DNA from: Flavobacterium piscis
Lineage (GTDB): Bacteria > Bacteroidota > Bacteroidia > Flavobacteriales > Flavobacteriaceae
DNA: 64,000 bases
NCBI RefSeq assembly: GCF_001686925.1
Contig: NZ_LVEN01000027.1
Coordinates: forward strand, 372,001 to 436,000
Direction of reading: 5' to 3'
Shown here in pieces: positions 37,733-47,449 of this stretch (positions are counted from its first letter, which is position 1; every line of letters begins with the position of its first letter). The notes under the pieces are model-generated. The model was given only the letters and a program-made list of their open reading frames with translations, had not been told where the DNA came from and made no database searches. The translations under genes were made by a program, and so were the position numbers.

Positions 37733-38142
37733 ACTTAATATTCTTAAATTTAATAAAAATAACGATAATCAGGAATAAGATAAAATTCAATATTTTTCCA
37801 AAAACGTACCAGTGAATTGAATTTATCTTATTACAAGACTATCGTTTCAGGTAATTACGTAAGAATTGGATTTTTAGTTTTGAAATATAAGGCAAAAAAT
37901 TAAAAAGAATAATAAGAATTAGATGTTTTTGGGTATAACAGTTTGATATGTTATTGTTTAGGTCGAAATGTAAGAAGATTTTTATTTGATTTTTTGTTTA
38001 AAAATCTTTGCAAGAGGAAATGTAGATGAAGGTTTTTTTTAATTTGAAATAAAAAATGATAGCAGCTAAAACAGAATAATAAAAAAGCGGTGTTTTTCTT
38101 ACTCAGGAAAACACCGCTTCTTTTTTATTATAGCGTGACAGA
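37733..38142. other. AT-rich gap between minus-strand genes
   Basis: Apart from the terminator at 38085-38119 I see only AT-rich sequence with no ORF, repeat family member or RNA motif. Confidence 0.4.
38085..38119. terminator. Intrinsic terminator after the Rid-family gene
   Basis: Perfect 12-bp stem AAGCGGTGTTTT / AAAACACCGCTT (38085-38096, 38108-38119) with an 11-base loop and flanking A/T runs on both sides. It is 24 bases after the stop of the minus-strand Rid gene. Confidence 0.9.
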
Positions 38143-38613
38143 TTATTTTACAACAGTCGCTTCCAGTTCAACTTTTAAGGTTTCAAAAAGACTTTTTACT
38201 TCGAGTAAAGTTGTAGCTTGTTTGATGTTGTGCTTCGCCACCCAATCCTGAATAAGATTAAAATGCGGCCAAAGCTCATCAGTCGCGGTAGTATAGATAT
38301 TCAACCGAACAATTCCTTTGCATTCATATCCGGCTTCTGTAATAACCTGTTCCAGATTTTTTAAAGCCAGTTTTATTTGCGATTCCATGTTTTCGTTACT
38401 CGAGATTCCTTCAGCATTGATAGCCGTTTGTCCCGAAACGTACAGGGTTCCTTCCGGATTTTTTACTTCAACAGCCTGTACGTAACTGCGCTGGTTCTGC
38501 CATTCCCAAGGATTGATTGCTCTTTTTTCCATTTGTTTTCCTTTTTTCGTTTGTGCCAATACAGGCATCGTAGTTAATAATAGTAATACTAAAAGGTTTG
38601 CTGTTTTTTTCAC
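38143..38613 (-). CDS. Exported Rid (YjgF/YER057c/UK114) family protein
   Basis: 156 residues. An N-terminal signal peptide (NLLVLLLLTTMPVLAQ) precedes a Rid domain (about 32-155): GTLYVSGQTAINAEG, MESQIKLALKNLEQVITEAG and a C-terminal LKVELEATVV. Canonical RidA is a cytosolic imine deaminase with an Arg near residue 105 in a PxRT/S context. The equivalent here reads KQATTLLEV, so that Arg seems absent, and the protein is exported. It likely has a different ligand or function. It is 92 bases from the Crp-family gene on the same strand. Confidence 0.85.
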   Translation of the reverse strand: MKKTANLLVLLLLTTMPVLAQTKKGKQMEKRAINPWEWQNQRSYVQAVEVKNPEGTLYVSGQTAINAEGISSNENMESQIKLALKNLEQVITEAGYECKGIVRLNIYTTATDELWPHFNLIQDWVAKHNIKQATTLLEVKSLFETLKVELEATVVK

Positions 38614-38705
38614 GATTACATTTTAAAATTGTAATACAAAATTGAGCATAACGGCTGGAAAGTACTCGTGACATTTTTCACGATTTTGATGTGAGAATTG
38701 TCACA

Positions 38706-39281
38706 TCAGGAAGATAATCTGCTTAAAGTTTCGCGGGACACGCCTAAATACGAAGCGATTAAACTTTTAGGAACACGCTGCATTAGCGAAGGATATTGTT
38801 TTAATAATTGGTCGTAACGCTCTTTAGAGTTAGAAGTCTGCCAGGAAATAATGCGGCGTTGTGATCCCAGAAAACCAAAAGTGGCTTTCTCCAGAAAAAA
38901 GCGCTCCATTTTTTGCAGGCCGTTGCATAGTTTTTTATAATCTTCCAACGAGCAGCAAAGCACTTCAGTATCTTCAAGGCATTCTAATGTCATTGTAGCT
39001 TCAGTTTGGGTAAAAAAGGCGTAGTAATCACTTTCCCACCAATCTTCCATCGCAAAAGAAACAACATGCTGCTTTGCTTTTTCATCAGTATAAACCAATT
39101 TCAAAAGTCCGGAAAGTACAAAATAAGAATACTTTACAGCATCACCTTCCTGAATAAGAAACTGATGCTTTTTAAATTTTTTGGCAGTAAAATGAGCAGC
39201 CACAAAAGCAAACTCCTCGTCTGTAAGAGGAATTATTTTCTCGATATGTTCTCTAAGTTGATTGTGCATAGTAGCATCCAA
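38706..39281 (-). CDS. Crp/Fnr-family transcriptional regulator
   Basis: 191 residues. A cyclic-nucleotide-binding-like beta-roll (about 20-125: FLIQEGDAVKYSYFVLSGLLK) and a C-terminal helix-turn-helix (VPKSLIASYLGVSRETLSRL). The HTH ends abruptly after the recognition helix, as in other short Bacteroidota members. No Fe-S cysteine set of Fnr type is seen. A second ATG 12 bases in (MHNQL) is an alternative start. It may control the exported Rid gene downstream; the effector is unknown. Confidence 0.9.
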   Translation of the reverse strand: MDATMHNQLREHIEKIIPLTDEEFAFVAAHFTAKKFKKHQFLIQEGDAVKYSYFVLSGLLKLVYTDEKAKQHVVSFAMEDWWESDYYAFFTQTEATMTLECLEDTEVLCCSLEDYKKLCNGLQKMERFFLEKATFGFLGSQRRIISWQTSNSKERYDQLLKQYPSLMQRVPKSLIASYLGVSRETLSRLSS

Positions 39282-39484
39282 AGTTATTGAAATTTTAATA
39301 ATAGGGAAGCTTTTATTAGCGATATCAATTTTGCGATTAGTGTAAAATATAAGAAAATTAAATTTAGAAAGTAGTTAACGATTTAATAAAATTAATAACA
39401 ATTTCTTAAACTTTTGTTTATTAGTGTGTTGATAAATAATGTTTTATAAAGCAATTTTAGGAACATTAGTAACGAATTAATATT

Positions 39485-39492
39485 TATATTTG
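39485..39492 (+). promoter_or_regulatory. Bacteroidota -7 box (TATATTTG)
   Basis: TATATTTG, a full match to TAnnTTTG, 38 bases before the small gene starting at 39531. A -33 box is not clear. Confidence 0.4.
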
Positions 39493-39530
39493 AGAATGAA
39501 TCAGAGTCAAATAATTTAAAATATTTACAA

Positions 39531-39779
39531 ATGGATAAAGCTATAAAACTAAAAGTTCGTAAGGAGTTGGATAGTCAACAACAGTTGAATATTATTAAAT
39601 TAAAGGGTAGTTTAATCTCTAAAGGTTATACCGAAATTATTCACATCCTGGATCAGGATGATGAATTTCATATCAATTCTTTCGCAACTCCTTCTGAAAC
39701 TACAAATGAAGTCCAGGAATTTATTAAAGCATTTATCTACAAAGAAAATTTGGCAGATACGATAACAATTTTCAGATAA
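39531..39779 (+). CDS. Small protein of unknown function
   Basis: 82 residues. The start is Lys-rich (MDKAIKLKVRKEL), followed by an alternation of strand and helix (IIHILDQDDEFHINSF, EVQEFIKAFI). No recognisable family, signal or Cys. The upstream -7 box and ordinary codon usage support a real gene. Confidence 0.55.
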   Translation: MDKAIKLKVRKELDSQQQLNIIKLKGSLISKGYTEIIHILDQDDEFHINSFATPSETTNEVQEFIKAFIYKENLADTITIFR

Positions 39780-39854
39780 TTATAAAATTATTGCTTATAA
39801 ATAAAAATCTACATTTTATTAGATCATTAATTTCTAATCCTATTTCAACCATAG

Positions 39855-39874
39855 CCCAAGGTTTCAACCTTGGG
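39855..39874. repeat. Perfect palindrome CCCAAGGTT-tc-AACCTTGGG
   Basis: A 9-bp perfect inverted repeat with a 2-base loop, alone in an AT-rich gap. It is similar in shape to the 35827-35846 palindrome. Confidence 0.6.
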
Positions 39875-40081
39875 TTAGGTGTTTTTAGAACCAAATTCTC
39901 CAAGTCCAAACGGTCGAAATCGTTGCCAATCTTAGATCTGTATTTTAACTCAAATTAATTTGGCAAAAACCTGTTTTTAAGACACTTGTGTTATTAATAG
40001 CATTTGTGTTAATTCATTGTTAAAAATGTAATTTTGTTGCATTATACTTCTTTTTATAAAGATAATCATATCTTTACGTCA

Positions 40082-40275
40082 GATTTTGGTCTGTTTTCTT
40101 TAGAAAAATAAAAGAAAATAGTTAAAAGGGAATCAGGTGTAAATCCTGAGCAGACCCGCTACTGTAAGTTCTATACAAGTCTTTAAACGTTACTAATGCC
40201 ATTGTTCGCTGCTGCGGATGAGAAGGTTGTTTAAAGATGGAACAAGTCAGGAGACCTGCCATAATCACATAGTTT
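40082..40275 (+). ncRNA. Cobalamin (B12) riboswitch
   Basis: Shows the conserved core in order: GGGAATCAGGTGTAAATCCT (about 40128-40147), GCAGACCCGCTACTGTAAG (about 40150-40168), a variable stem-loop region, and the B12 box AGTCAGGAGACCTGCC (40245-40260). It lies about 120 bases before the BtuB-like gene. When adenosyl- or other cobalamin is bound such elements shut off downstream expression, so the locus should be induced by B12 shortage. An extra AAAGATA/TATCTTT hairpin precedes it at 40058-40075. Confidence 0.95.
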
Positions 40276-40393
40276 AAGACTTTCGTGGAATAAAGTCGAA
40301 CAACAAGAATTGACCTGCTATTGCATAGCGGGATTCTCTCTTTTTGCTTTTTGATTACTACATCCGCGAAATTTATTTTAATTAAATCAAGTG

Positions 40394-42442
40394 ATGTATA
40401 ATACAAAAAAAATACTCTTATTCTTTTTCTTATTTCTTGCTCCTTATTTGCTTCATTCGCAAGTATCTAATGACAGTTTGCGCGTTTTAAAAGAAGTTAT
40501 TTTGAAAGGTAAACCCTATCAGGAAGTAATTCCCGTACAAAGCCTTTCCGGAAAATTACTCGAGAATTTAGCAAGCCATAATGTTGCCGATGCATTGAGA
40601 TATTTTGCCGGAATTCAAATTAAGGATTATGGCGGTCTCGGCGGACTTAAAACGGTCGATGTACGTAATATGGGTACGCATCATGTAGGTGTTTTTTACG
40701 ATGGTATTCAGTTAGGTAACGCGCAAAACGGAGTCACGGATCTGGGCAAATATTCCTTAGATGACATGGAATCCCTAACATTATACAACGGCCAGAAAAG
40801 TGAAATTTTTCAATCAGCAAAAGATTTTTCAGCCGCTTCGACTATTTATTTAAGAACAAAACGTCCTGTTTTTGTTGGCGATAAAAAAACAAATTTACTG
40901 GTAAGGTTTAAAACTATGTCTATCAATTATTTCGATCCTTCTTTTAGATGGGAACAAAAACTGAGCGATAAAGTCAGTATGAACGTCAGTTCTGAATACA
41001 TCAAATCAAACGGACAATATAAATTTAGATACAAAAGAAATAATCTCGACGGATCTGTAGCCTACGATACTACTGCCACGAGACATAATAGCGATATAGA
41101 AGCCTTGCGATTTGAATCCGGACTTTACGGAAAAATCAATAATGGTTCCTGGGATGCCAAAGTGTATTATTATGATTCAGACAGAGGAGCTCCGGGAGCG
41201 ATTGTCGAGAATAAATTTTCTGATGGTTTCAGGCAATATGATAAGAATTTTTTCGCACAAGGAACTTTCATTAAAGATTTTACCAAAAGATATAAGTTTC
41301 AGGCCAAAGGAAAATACGCATACGATTACACGCATTATGTGGCAAGAGATACAACCAATATATTAGGTGAAACCGTAACCGAAGGCGCACAATCTGATGA
41401 TAGTTATTACCAGCAGGAATATTATGTGTCAGCAGTCAACATGTACAGTATAGTATCGAACTGGGATGTTTCGCTATCTACAGATTTTCAATACAATAGA
41501 CTAAATGCAACACGAAAAGGAATAAATACTCAATTTTCTTTTCCGCAACGTTATACAGCATTGTTTTCTTTGGCAAGTTCTTATAGACTTGGTGGTTTTA
41601 AAGCATTAGGAAGTGTTGTAGGTACTTATGTTCAGGAAGAAGTGCGTTACAATGCAAAAGCTCCCGATAAAAAAGAATTTACACCGGCCTTATTTTTAGG
41701 TTACACACCTTTTAAGGACTATGATTTTAATATAAGAGCATTTGCAAAACGTATTTTCAGAATGCCCACTTTTAATGATTTGTATTATACAATGGTTGGT
41801 TCAAGTACTTTAAGACCTGAATACATGAATCAGTACGATATTGGTTTTACTTATAATGTACTTGTAAATAAAGGATTTTTCGATAAAATATCTTTTCAGG
41901 TTGATGGATATTATACCAATACCAAAGACAAAATAGTAGCAGCGCCAACAGGAAATTTATTTCGCTGGATGATGACCAATATGGGACAGGTAAAAGGACA
42001 CGGAATAGAATCTGTCGTGAATATGGGCATGCACATTGGCAAAGTAAACTTAACCACAAATCTTACTTATACCTATTCTGAAAACAGGGATTATACCAAA
42101 TTTGGCGGTCTGGAATTGTCTTCTTATGGAGATCAAATCCCTTATACGCCATGGCATAGCGGATCCGGAATATTAAATGCTGAGTATGAAACCTGGAACT
42201 TCAATTACAGCTTTGTATACGTAGGAAAACGATACAATGGCAATGTTAATAATATAAAAGTGAATGAAGTCCAGCCCTGGTATACACACGATTTGGCAGT
42301 ACAGAAATCTTTTGCATTTCAGCATTATAAAATGAAAGGCGCAATAGAACTTAACAATGTTTTCGATCAGCAATACGAGGTAATTTACAATTATCCTATG
42401 CCGGGTCGTACAATGAAATTTATAATAAGTATCGAGCTATGA
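40394..42442 (+). CDS. btuB: BtuB-like TonB-dependent cobalamin receptor
   Basis: 682 residues from the ATG at 40394 (a GTG one codon earlier is possible). Signal peptide to about 23 (LLHSQ), a plug beginning VLKEVILKGKPYQ with VADALRYFAGIQIKDYGGLGG (20 of these residues are plug-typical), then a 22-strand-type barrel ending TMKFIISIEL. The B12 riboswitch directly upstream and a BtuG-like gene directly downstream identify the substrate as a corrinoid. Its stop overlaps the next start (ATGA), so translation is coupled. It lacks the carboxypeptidase-like N-terminal domain of SusC-type receptors. Confidence 0.92.
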   Translation: MYNTKKILLFFFLFLAPYLLHSQVSNDSLRVLKEVILKGKPYQEVIPVQSLSGKLLENLASHNVADALRYFAGIQIKDYGGLGGLKTVDVRNMGTHHVGVFYDGIQLGNAQNGVTDLGKYSLDDMESLTLYNGQKSEIFQSAKDFSAASTIYLRTKRPVFVGDKKTNLLVRFKTMSINYFDPSFRWEQKLSDKVSMNVSSEYIKSNGQYKFRYKRNNLDGSVAYDTTATRHNSDIEALRFESGLYGKINNGSWDAKVYYYDSDRGAPGAIVENKFSDGFRQYDKNFFAQGTFIKDFTKRYKFQAKGKYAYDYTHYVARDTTNILGETVTEGAQSDDSYYQQEYYVSAVNMYSIVSNWDVSLSTDFQYNRLNATRKGINTQFSFPQRYTALFSLASSYRLGGFKALGSVVGTYVQEEVRYNAKAPDKKEFTPALFLGYTPFKDYDFNIRAFAKRIFRMPTFNDLYYTMVGSSTLRPEYMNQYDIGFTYNVLVNKGFFDKISFQVDGYYTNTKDKIVAAPTGNLFRWMMTNMGQVKGHGIESVVNMGMHIGKVNLTTNLTYTYSENRDYTKFGGLELSSYGDQIPYTPWHSGSGILNAEYETWNFNYSFVYVGKRYNGNVNNIKVNEVQPWYTHDLAVQKSFAFQHYKMKGAIELNNVFDQQYEVIYNYPMPGRTMKFIISIEL

Positions 42443-43584
42443 AAAAAATCACCACAAAATTAGTCCTCGGTTTATTGATAACCCTTGCTTTTGTTTCCTG
42501 TAGGGAAGAGGAAACGATTTTTCCATCTTCGGATAAAAGTGTAGCCGCGCCAAGAAGCGACGGAAAAATAGAGGGATTTTATCTTCTTAATGAAGGTAAT
42601 ATGGGAATGAACAGAGCCAGTATTGATGTATTCAATTACAGGACAGGAAATTATACCACCGATATTTATTCAGAAAGAAACCCAACAGTTGTAAAAGAAC
42701 TGGGTGATGTTGGAAACGATATTCAAATCTACGGCAACAAGGTTTACGCGGTAATTAATGTTTCGAACAAAGTAGAAGTTATTGATAAATGGACGGCAAA
42801 ACGCATCAAAAAAATAGACATTCCTAATTGTAGATATGTCGCTTTTTATAAAGACAAAGCTTATGTAAGTTCTTATGCAGGTCCGGTCGCTATTGATCCC
42901 AATGCCGAAATAGGTTTTGTAGCAGAAATCGATACGACATCATTAGAAATAAAAAGAAAAGTAAATGTAGGTTATCAGCCCGAACAAATGGTAGTGCACA
43001 ACGGGAAACTCTACGTTGCCAATTCCGGAGGTTACAGAGTTCCCAACTACGACAGAACCGTATCTGTAATCGATCTTGAAACTTTTACCGAAATAAAAAA
43101 GATCGATGTAGGCATCAACCTTTACAGTATGGAAATCGACAGCAGGGGAGATATTTATGTGAGTTCCAGAGGAGATTATTACAACACGCCTTCGAATCTT
43201 TTTGTGATTGATACTAAAACAGATGAGAAAAAAATGCAGCTCGATATGCCGGTTTTAGGAATGTGTCTCGTTGACGATTTACTCTATTATTACAGTGTAT
43301 CATGGAGTTACCTCACCAATAGCAATAAAGTGACCTACGGAATATTAGATACAAAAACAAAAAAAGTAATAAGCGATAAGATTATTACAGACGGTACCGA
43401 GAAACAAATCATGATTCCGTACGGACTTCAGGTAAATCCCGAAACCAAGGAAATTTATATTACCGATGCACAAAATTACGTGGTAACAGGTTACATCTAC
43501 TGCTTTACGCCCGAAGGTAAATTAAAATGGAAAACTACAGCAGGGAATATTCCTGCACATATTGCTTTTATAACTAAAAATTAA
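42439..43584 (+). CDS. BtuG-like surface beta-propeller lipoprotein
   Basis: 381 residues. Lipoprotein signal with Cys in LAFVSCREEE; the acidic residues right after Cys fit a Bacteroidota surface-export signal. The rest is a seven-bladed-type propeller of YncE/DUF5074 kind, with repeated blades such as KVYAVINVSNKVEVIDKWTA, KLYVANSGG and DIYVSSRGDYY. In Bacteroides thetaiotaomicron BtuG binds B12 extremely tightly and docks on BtuB. The ATGA overlap with btuB supports the same role. No catalytic motif. Confidence 0.85.
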   Translation: MKKITTKLVLGLLITLAFVSCREEETIFPSSDKSVAAPRSDGKIEGFYLLNEGNMGMNRASIDVFNYRTGNYTTDIYSERNPTVVKELGDVGNDIQIYGNKVYAVINVSNKVEVIDKWTAKRIKKIDIPNCRYVAFYKDKAYVSSYAGPVAIDPNAEIGFVAEIDTTSLEIKRKVNVGYQPEQMVVHNGKLYVANSGGYRVPNYDRTVSVIDLETFTEIKKIDVGINLYSMEIDSRGDIYVSSRGDYYNTPSNLFVIDTKTDEKKMQLDMPVLGMCLVDDLLYYYSVSWSYLTNSNKVTYGILDTKTKKVISDKIITDGTEKQIMIPYGLQVNPETKEIYITDAQNYVVTGYIYCFTPEGKLKWKTTAGNIPAHIAFITKN

Positions 43585-43585
43585 A

Positions 43586-44884
43586 ATGAAAAAAATGTAT
43601 CACAACTTTTTAAAACATTTTCGATTCGCAGTGCTTGTATTCATAGCACTAACACTTACCAATTGTTCTGATAATGGATCGAATGACGAGGATAATGGAG
43701 GAGAAACTATTATTGAAAATGAATATAGTGTACAACGCTCTAAAATAGTAGCAGTTACAGCACAAAACGGACTAAGTACAGAGGCTAAATTTACATGGAG
43801 CGTGACAAAAGGACCATCTGATAATTATGCATTTTCTGATGTTACAGCCAAAGAAACCTTATTTGCAGCGACAGACGTTGGCGTTTATGAAGTTACATTA
43901 CTAATCAACGATCAGGGAATGATGCAAACGCAAAAAGTAAAAGTAAATGTAACCAAAGAAACAAAGGAATATAAAACTTTTATCGACAAAGTATTTGAGT
44001 TTAAACCGGCACCGGGACAGTTTATAAATGATTTACCGGCAGCCAATGACGGAGAAACGGCCGAAAGAATTTTGGCCAGAGCCAATACATATCTTGCCAA
44101 GAAAAACGGAGATCTTATTTCGCTTGGAGCCTTTGGCGGTTACGTCGTTTTTGGATTTGATCATACCGTTGTAAACATAAAAGGGAAACGCGATTTTAGG
44201 GTTTTAGGCAATGCGTTTTGGGCAGATGCCAATCCTAATCCTGATACTTCTATGCGAGGCGGGAGCAGTGAAGCGGGAGTGATAATGGTTTCATACGATA
44301 AAAATAAAAACGGACTTCCGGATGACGAATGGTACGAAATAGAAGGGGCAGGTCATAAAATGGAAAAAACAATCCATAATTATGAAATTACTTATTACAG
44401 ACCAGATCCTAATAAAGTTCCTGTGCCGGGAGGTGGAACCGGAACCGTACTTTTTACGGATATGGAATACATCTACTGGAAAGACAATCAGGGTAACGAT
44501 GGTTATCTGGCACAAAACAATGCCTACAATCACTCATTAGATTACTGGCCAAAATGGCTCAAAGATCAGCCAAGCCTCACTTTTAAAGGAACCAGATTAC
44601 CGGACAATGCAGTTGATGAAAGCGGAACCGGAAGCTATTTTGTTCAGTATGCATTTCTTTACGGATATGCAGATAACGCACCCAATAACGACGATGATTC
44701 GGCTATAGATATTGATTGGGCAATTGATAAAAACGGAAACAAAATTCGCCTTCCGGGAGTAGATTTTGTAAAAGTGTACAATGGTCTTAGTCAACAGGCG
44801 GGATGGTTAGGCGAAACTTCTACCGAAATAATGGGAGCAACAGATTTACACCTTTTAGGAGAAAATATTCCTACCCGAAAATAG
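43586..44884 (+). CDS. B12-locus surface lipoprotein, paralogue 1
   Basis: 432 residues, lipid anchor in LTLTNCSDNG with acidic residues following (SNDEDN). An N-terminal PKD-like sandwich (about 45-125: AKFTWSVTKGP, GVYEVTLLIND) is followed by a larger domain with GGYVVFGFDHTVVNIKG, the EF-hand-like loop YDKNKNGLPDDEWYEI (one residue short of the standard 12) and a C-terminal DIDWAIDKNGNKIRLPG, then VDFVKVYNG. It belongs to the same family as the next two genes. It starts 1 base after the BtuG-like stop. Members are common near B12 receptors in Bacteroidota but their role is not settled; corrinoid capture is my inference. Confidence 0.75.
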   Translation: MKKMYHNFLKHFRFAVLVFIALTLTNCSDNGSNDEDNGGETIIENEYSVQRSKIVAVTAQNGLSTEAKFTWSVTKGPSDNYAFSDVTAKETLFAATDVGVYEVTLLINDQGMMQTQKVKVNVTKETKEYKTFIDKVFEFKPAPGQFINDLPAANDGETAERILARANTYLAKKNGDLISLGAFGGYVVFGFDHTVVNIKGKRDFRVLGNAFWADANPNPDTSMRGGSSEAGVIMVSYDKNKNGLPDDEWYEIEGAGHKMEKTIHNYEITYYRPDPNKVPVPGGGTGTVLFTDMEYIYWKDNQGNDGYLAQNNAYNHSLDYWPKWLKDQPSLTFKGTRLPDNAVDESGTGSYFVQYAFLYGYADNAPNNDDDSAIDIDWAIDKNGNKIRLPGVDFVKVYNGLSQQAGWLGETSTEIMGATDLHLLGENIPTRK

Positions 44885-44925
44885 ATCAATCAGAATGTTA
44901 AATTAAAATTATAATACCAAAAACC

Positions 44926-46158
44926 ATGAAAAAAAACCTTACCCATTTATTATTAATTGCCTTTGCAGCCGTTTTCACAAGCTGTAGCAGCAACAATGAT
45001 GATGATAAAGCTGAAGAAAAGATCGCAGTTACACTTCAGGAAAAATACGAAACATCGACATTTAGCGTCCTGAATATTCCGGCTTCTGCCGAAGTTGCAA
45101 GCCCTGTTTACGAATGGATTTTGACTAAAAATCCGGTGAACCAAACTACTGATTCTATTGTTGGAAACACAAAAGACTTACGTTTTGTACCCATTTATGC
45201 AGGAGCTTATGAACTTACATTGAATGTTACTTCGGGAGATAAAAAAGGGAGTAAAAAAACAATAGTAAATGTAACGAACGAAACCAAAAATTATAACCCA
45301 TACATCACCAGCATTTTTGATTTTGATCCGGCACCGGGAATGTTTGCCAATGATGTATACAAGGACGGCTTTAAGAAAGAAGATGTAGTGCGAACGGCTT
45401 TGGGAAGAATTAATGAAACCAATGTAGGCTACCAACTGGATTTGGGAGGTTTTGGAGGTTCTATTATTGTAGGTTTCGATCATACTGTGGTGAATGTTTC
45501 GGGACAAAACGATTTTAAAATTTATGGAGGAGATTTAACAGATAAAGCCAATCCGCCGGCACCGGGAATAATATATGTTGCATATGATAAAAACGGCAAC
45601 GGAAAACCAGACGAAGACGAATGGTACGAAATTATAGGAAGCCAGCATACAAAAGCAAACACCATAAAGAATTTTAAAATCACCTACCATAAAAAAGCAG
45701 TGGGAGTACCAGTTGTAGTAAGCGGACCAAAAGATATGTTTTCGGATCGTGAACATATCTTTTGCGAAAATAATTCACCTGAGACCTATTACATGCCAAA
45801 ATCGAAAAGCAAAAAGGAATATTATCCTTTATGGGCTACCCAAACTTCTGTTACCTATGAAGGAACAAAACTAAATGTAGATTTTGTTACGGCACGTCCT
45901 GGACAGACTACGTTATGGAATTTTACACCTCCGGAATGGGGATATGCAAATGCAGTAAACCCTGATATCGATATCGACTGGGCAGTAGATAAAAACGGTA
46001 ATAAAGCCAATCTTCCGGGAATTAATTTTATAAAAGTTGTCAACTGTGTTAGCGAACCTATGGGACTTTGCCATCAGCAATCTTCAATGGCGACCAAGTT
46101 TGCAGGCGCAGGAGATCTTCATTTATTAAAAAAATACAACTTAAAAAAAGTAAAATAA
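44926..46158 (+). CDS. B12-locus surface lipoprotein, paralogue 2
   Basis: 410 residues, Cys in FAAVFTSCSSNNDDD. Same two-part plan as its neighbours: PKD-like N-terminal part (PVYEWILTKNP, GAYELTLNVTSG) and a large domain with GGSIIVGFDHTVVNVSG and the loop YDKNGNGKPDEDEWYEI, which has the full D-x-N-x-N-G-x-x-D-x-x-E spacing of an EF-hand. The end has DIDWAVDKNGNKANLPG. It has four Cys in the second half (for example CENNSPE, VNCVSEPMGLC), absent from paralogue 3. Gap to the previous gene is 41 bases, to the next 7. Confidence 0.75.
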   Translation: MKKNLTHLLLIAFAAVFTSCSSNNDDDKAEEKIAVTLQEKYETSTFSVLNIPASAEVASPVYEWILTKNPVNQTTDSIVGNTKDLRFVPIYAGAYELTLNVTSGDKKGSKKTIVNVTNETKNYNPYITSIFDFDPAPGMFANDVYKDGFKKEDVVRTALGRINETNVGYQLDLGGFGGSIIVGFDHTVVNVSGQNDFKIYGGDLTDKANPPAPGIIYVAYDKNGNGKPDEDEWYEIIGSQHTKANTIKNFKITYHKKAVGVPVVVSGPKDMFSDREHIFCENNSPETYYMPKSKSKKEYYPLWATQTSVTYEGTKLNVDFVTARPGQTTLWNFTPPEWGYANAVNPDIDIDWAVDKNGNKANLPGINFIKVVNCVSEPMGLCHQQSSMATKFAGAGDLHLLKKYNLKKVK

Positions 46159-46165
46159 TAAGGAT

Positions 46166-47395
46166 ATGAAAAAGTATTTAAAATATAGTTTGTTTCTATT
46201 GGCTATTGGCGCTTTTTATTGCTGCAGCAATGACGATTCAAAACAAGAAGGTACTGAAACGCAACCCGTTAAAGTAGCTTCAATTTCAGTAAAACTAGCG
46301 TCAGATTTTACAGTTAGCAGATACAATGCAGTAACCGTAGATCCTGAAGTAGTGATCGAAAATGCTGAGGCTGCACTTGCAAAATACAAATGGACAACAA
46401 AAGTAAGCGGAGCTGACGGAGTTGTAAAAGATTCTGTTATTGGAGACACTAAAACTTTACAGTTTATAGTGCCAAAAGCAGCTACGTATGCTGTAGATCT
46501 TACAGTAACATTGGGTAAAGTTGTCAAACAAGCGGCTACAAAAATTACAGTTTCAGAAACAGGTAAAACGTACACTTCAAAAGCATTAACGCTTATCGAT
46601 TACATACCTGCCCCGGCCTATAATTTTGACAGTTTTGCCTTTGCAACCAAAACAGAAGCTCTTGAAAGAGTTCAGTCAGACCTTATCGAAGGAAATGCTG
46701 TGCCGCTGGGAACTTTTGGAGGATCTATCGTTACAGCATTTGATCATACCGTAATAAACGCCTATGGTAAACGCGATTTTACAATTCTGATGAATGAGAC
46801 AAGTAATAGCGTCAAATTTTCTCCTGTAAGTGTATATGTTGCTTATGATGCCAATAAAAATGGTATTGCAGACGAAAACGAATGGTACGAAATCGCCGGT
46901 AGTGAATACAATAAATCGACTACTGTTAAAAATTATGAAATTACATACACTAAGCCAGATGCGGCTAAAGCAGCTGTAACAGGCACAAAAGACTGGCAGT
47001 TTGATAAAGAGTATATCAAATGGAAAGACAATAAAAATGCTTCCGGTTTTATTACAAGAACAAAAAAATGGAGACGCTATAATTATTATCCACAATGGAT
47101 GGGAGAATCCTACACATTAAAAGGAACAAAAATATATCTGCCGGTAAAAGATGTAAGCGATGGAGAAGGTACAAATTTTAATATAGGAACTTTTGAGTGG
47201 GGTTACGCAGGTATTAAAGATCCGTCGATAGATATTAGCTGGGCTGTAGATAATAACGGAAAGAAAGTTCATTTACCGGGAATCGATTTTGTTAAGGTAT
47301 ACGTTTCGTCATTTGCAGAAGCAGGTGCTTCAGATTTGGTAACCAACTTTTTTACACAAGCCGAAGATTTGAACTTTCCAAAAGCAACTAAATAA
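46166..47395 (+). CDS. B12-locus surface lipoprotein, paralogue 3
   Basis: 409 residues, lipid anchor in AIGAFYCCSNDDSKQEG. PKD-like first part (YKWTTKVSGADG, YAVDLTVTLGK); second part with GGSIVTAFDHTVINAYG, the EF-hand-like YDANKNGIADENEWYEI, a basic WKDNKNASGFITRTKKWRR insert and DISWAVDNNGKKVHLPG. It is the most divergent of the three, suggesting different ligands or docking partners. It follows the second paralogue by 7 bases and is clearly in the same operon. Confidence 0.75.
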   Translation: MKKYLKYSLFLLAIGAFYCCSNDDSKQEGTETQPVKVASISVKLASDFTVSRYNAVTVDPEVVIENAEAALAKYKWTTKVSGADGVVKDSVIGDTKTLQFIVPKAATYAVDLTVTLGKVVKQAATKITVSETGKTYTSKALTLIDYIPAPAYNFDSFAFATKTEALERVQSDLIEGNAVPLGTFGGSIVTAFDHTVINAYGKRDFTILMNETSNSVKFSPVSVYVAYDANKNGIADENEWYEIAGSEYNKSTTVKNYEITYTKPDAAKAAVTGTKDWQFDKEYIKWKDNKNASGFITRTKKWRRYNYYPQWMGESYTLKGTKIYLPVKDVSDGEGTNFNIGTFEWGYAGIKDPSIDISWAVDNNGKKVHLPGIDFVKVYVSSFAEAGASDLVTNFFTQAEDLNFPKATK

Positions 47396-47449
47396 GCATC
47401 CTTTTTAAGAGTAATTAAAAATGAATATTAACCCTAAATTTTATAAATT

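Noticed and set aside
40122..40406. Minus-strand open frame in the B12 leader
   Set aside because: It covers the cobalamin riboswitch core in antisense; RNA conservation explains the sequence.
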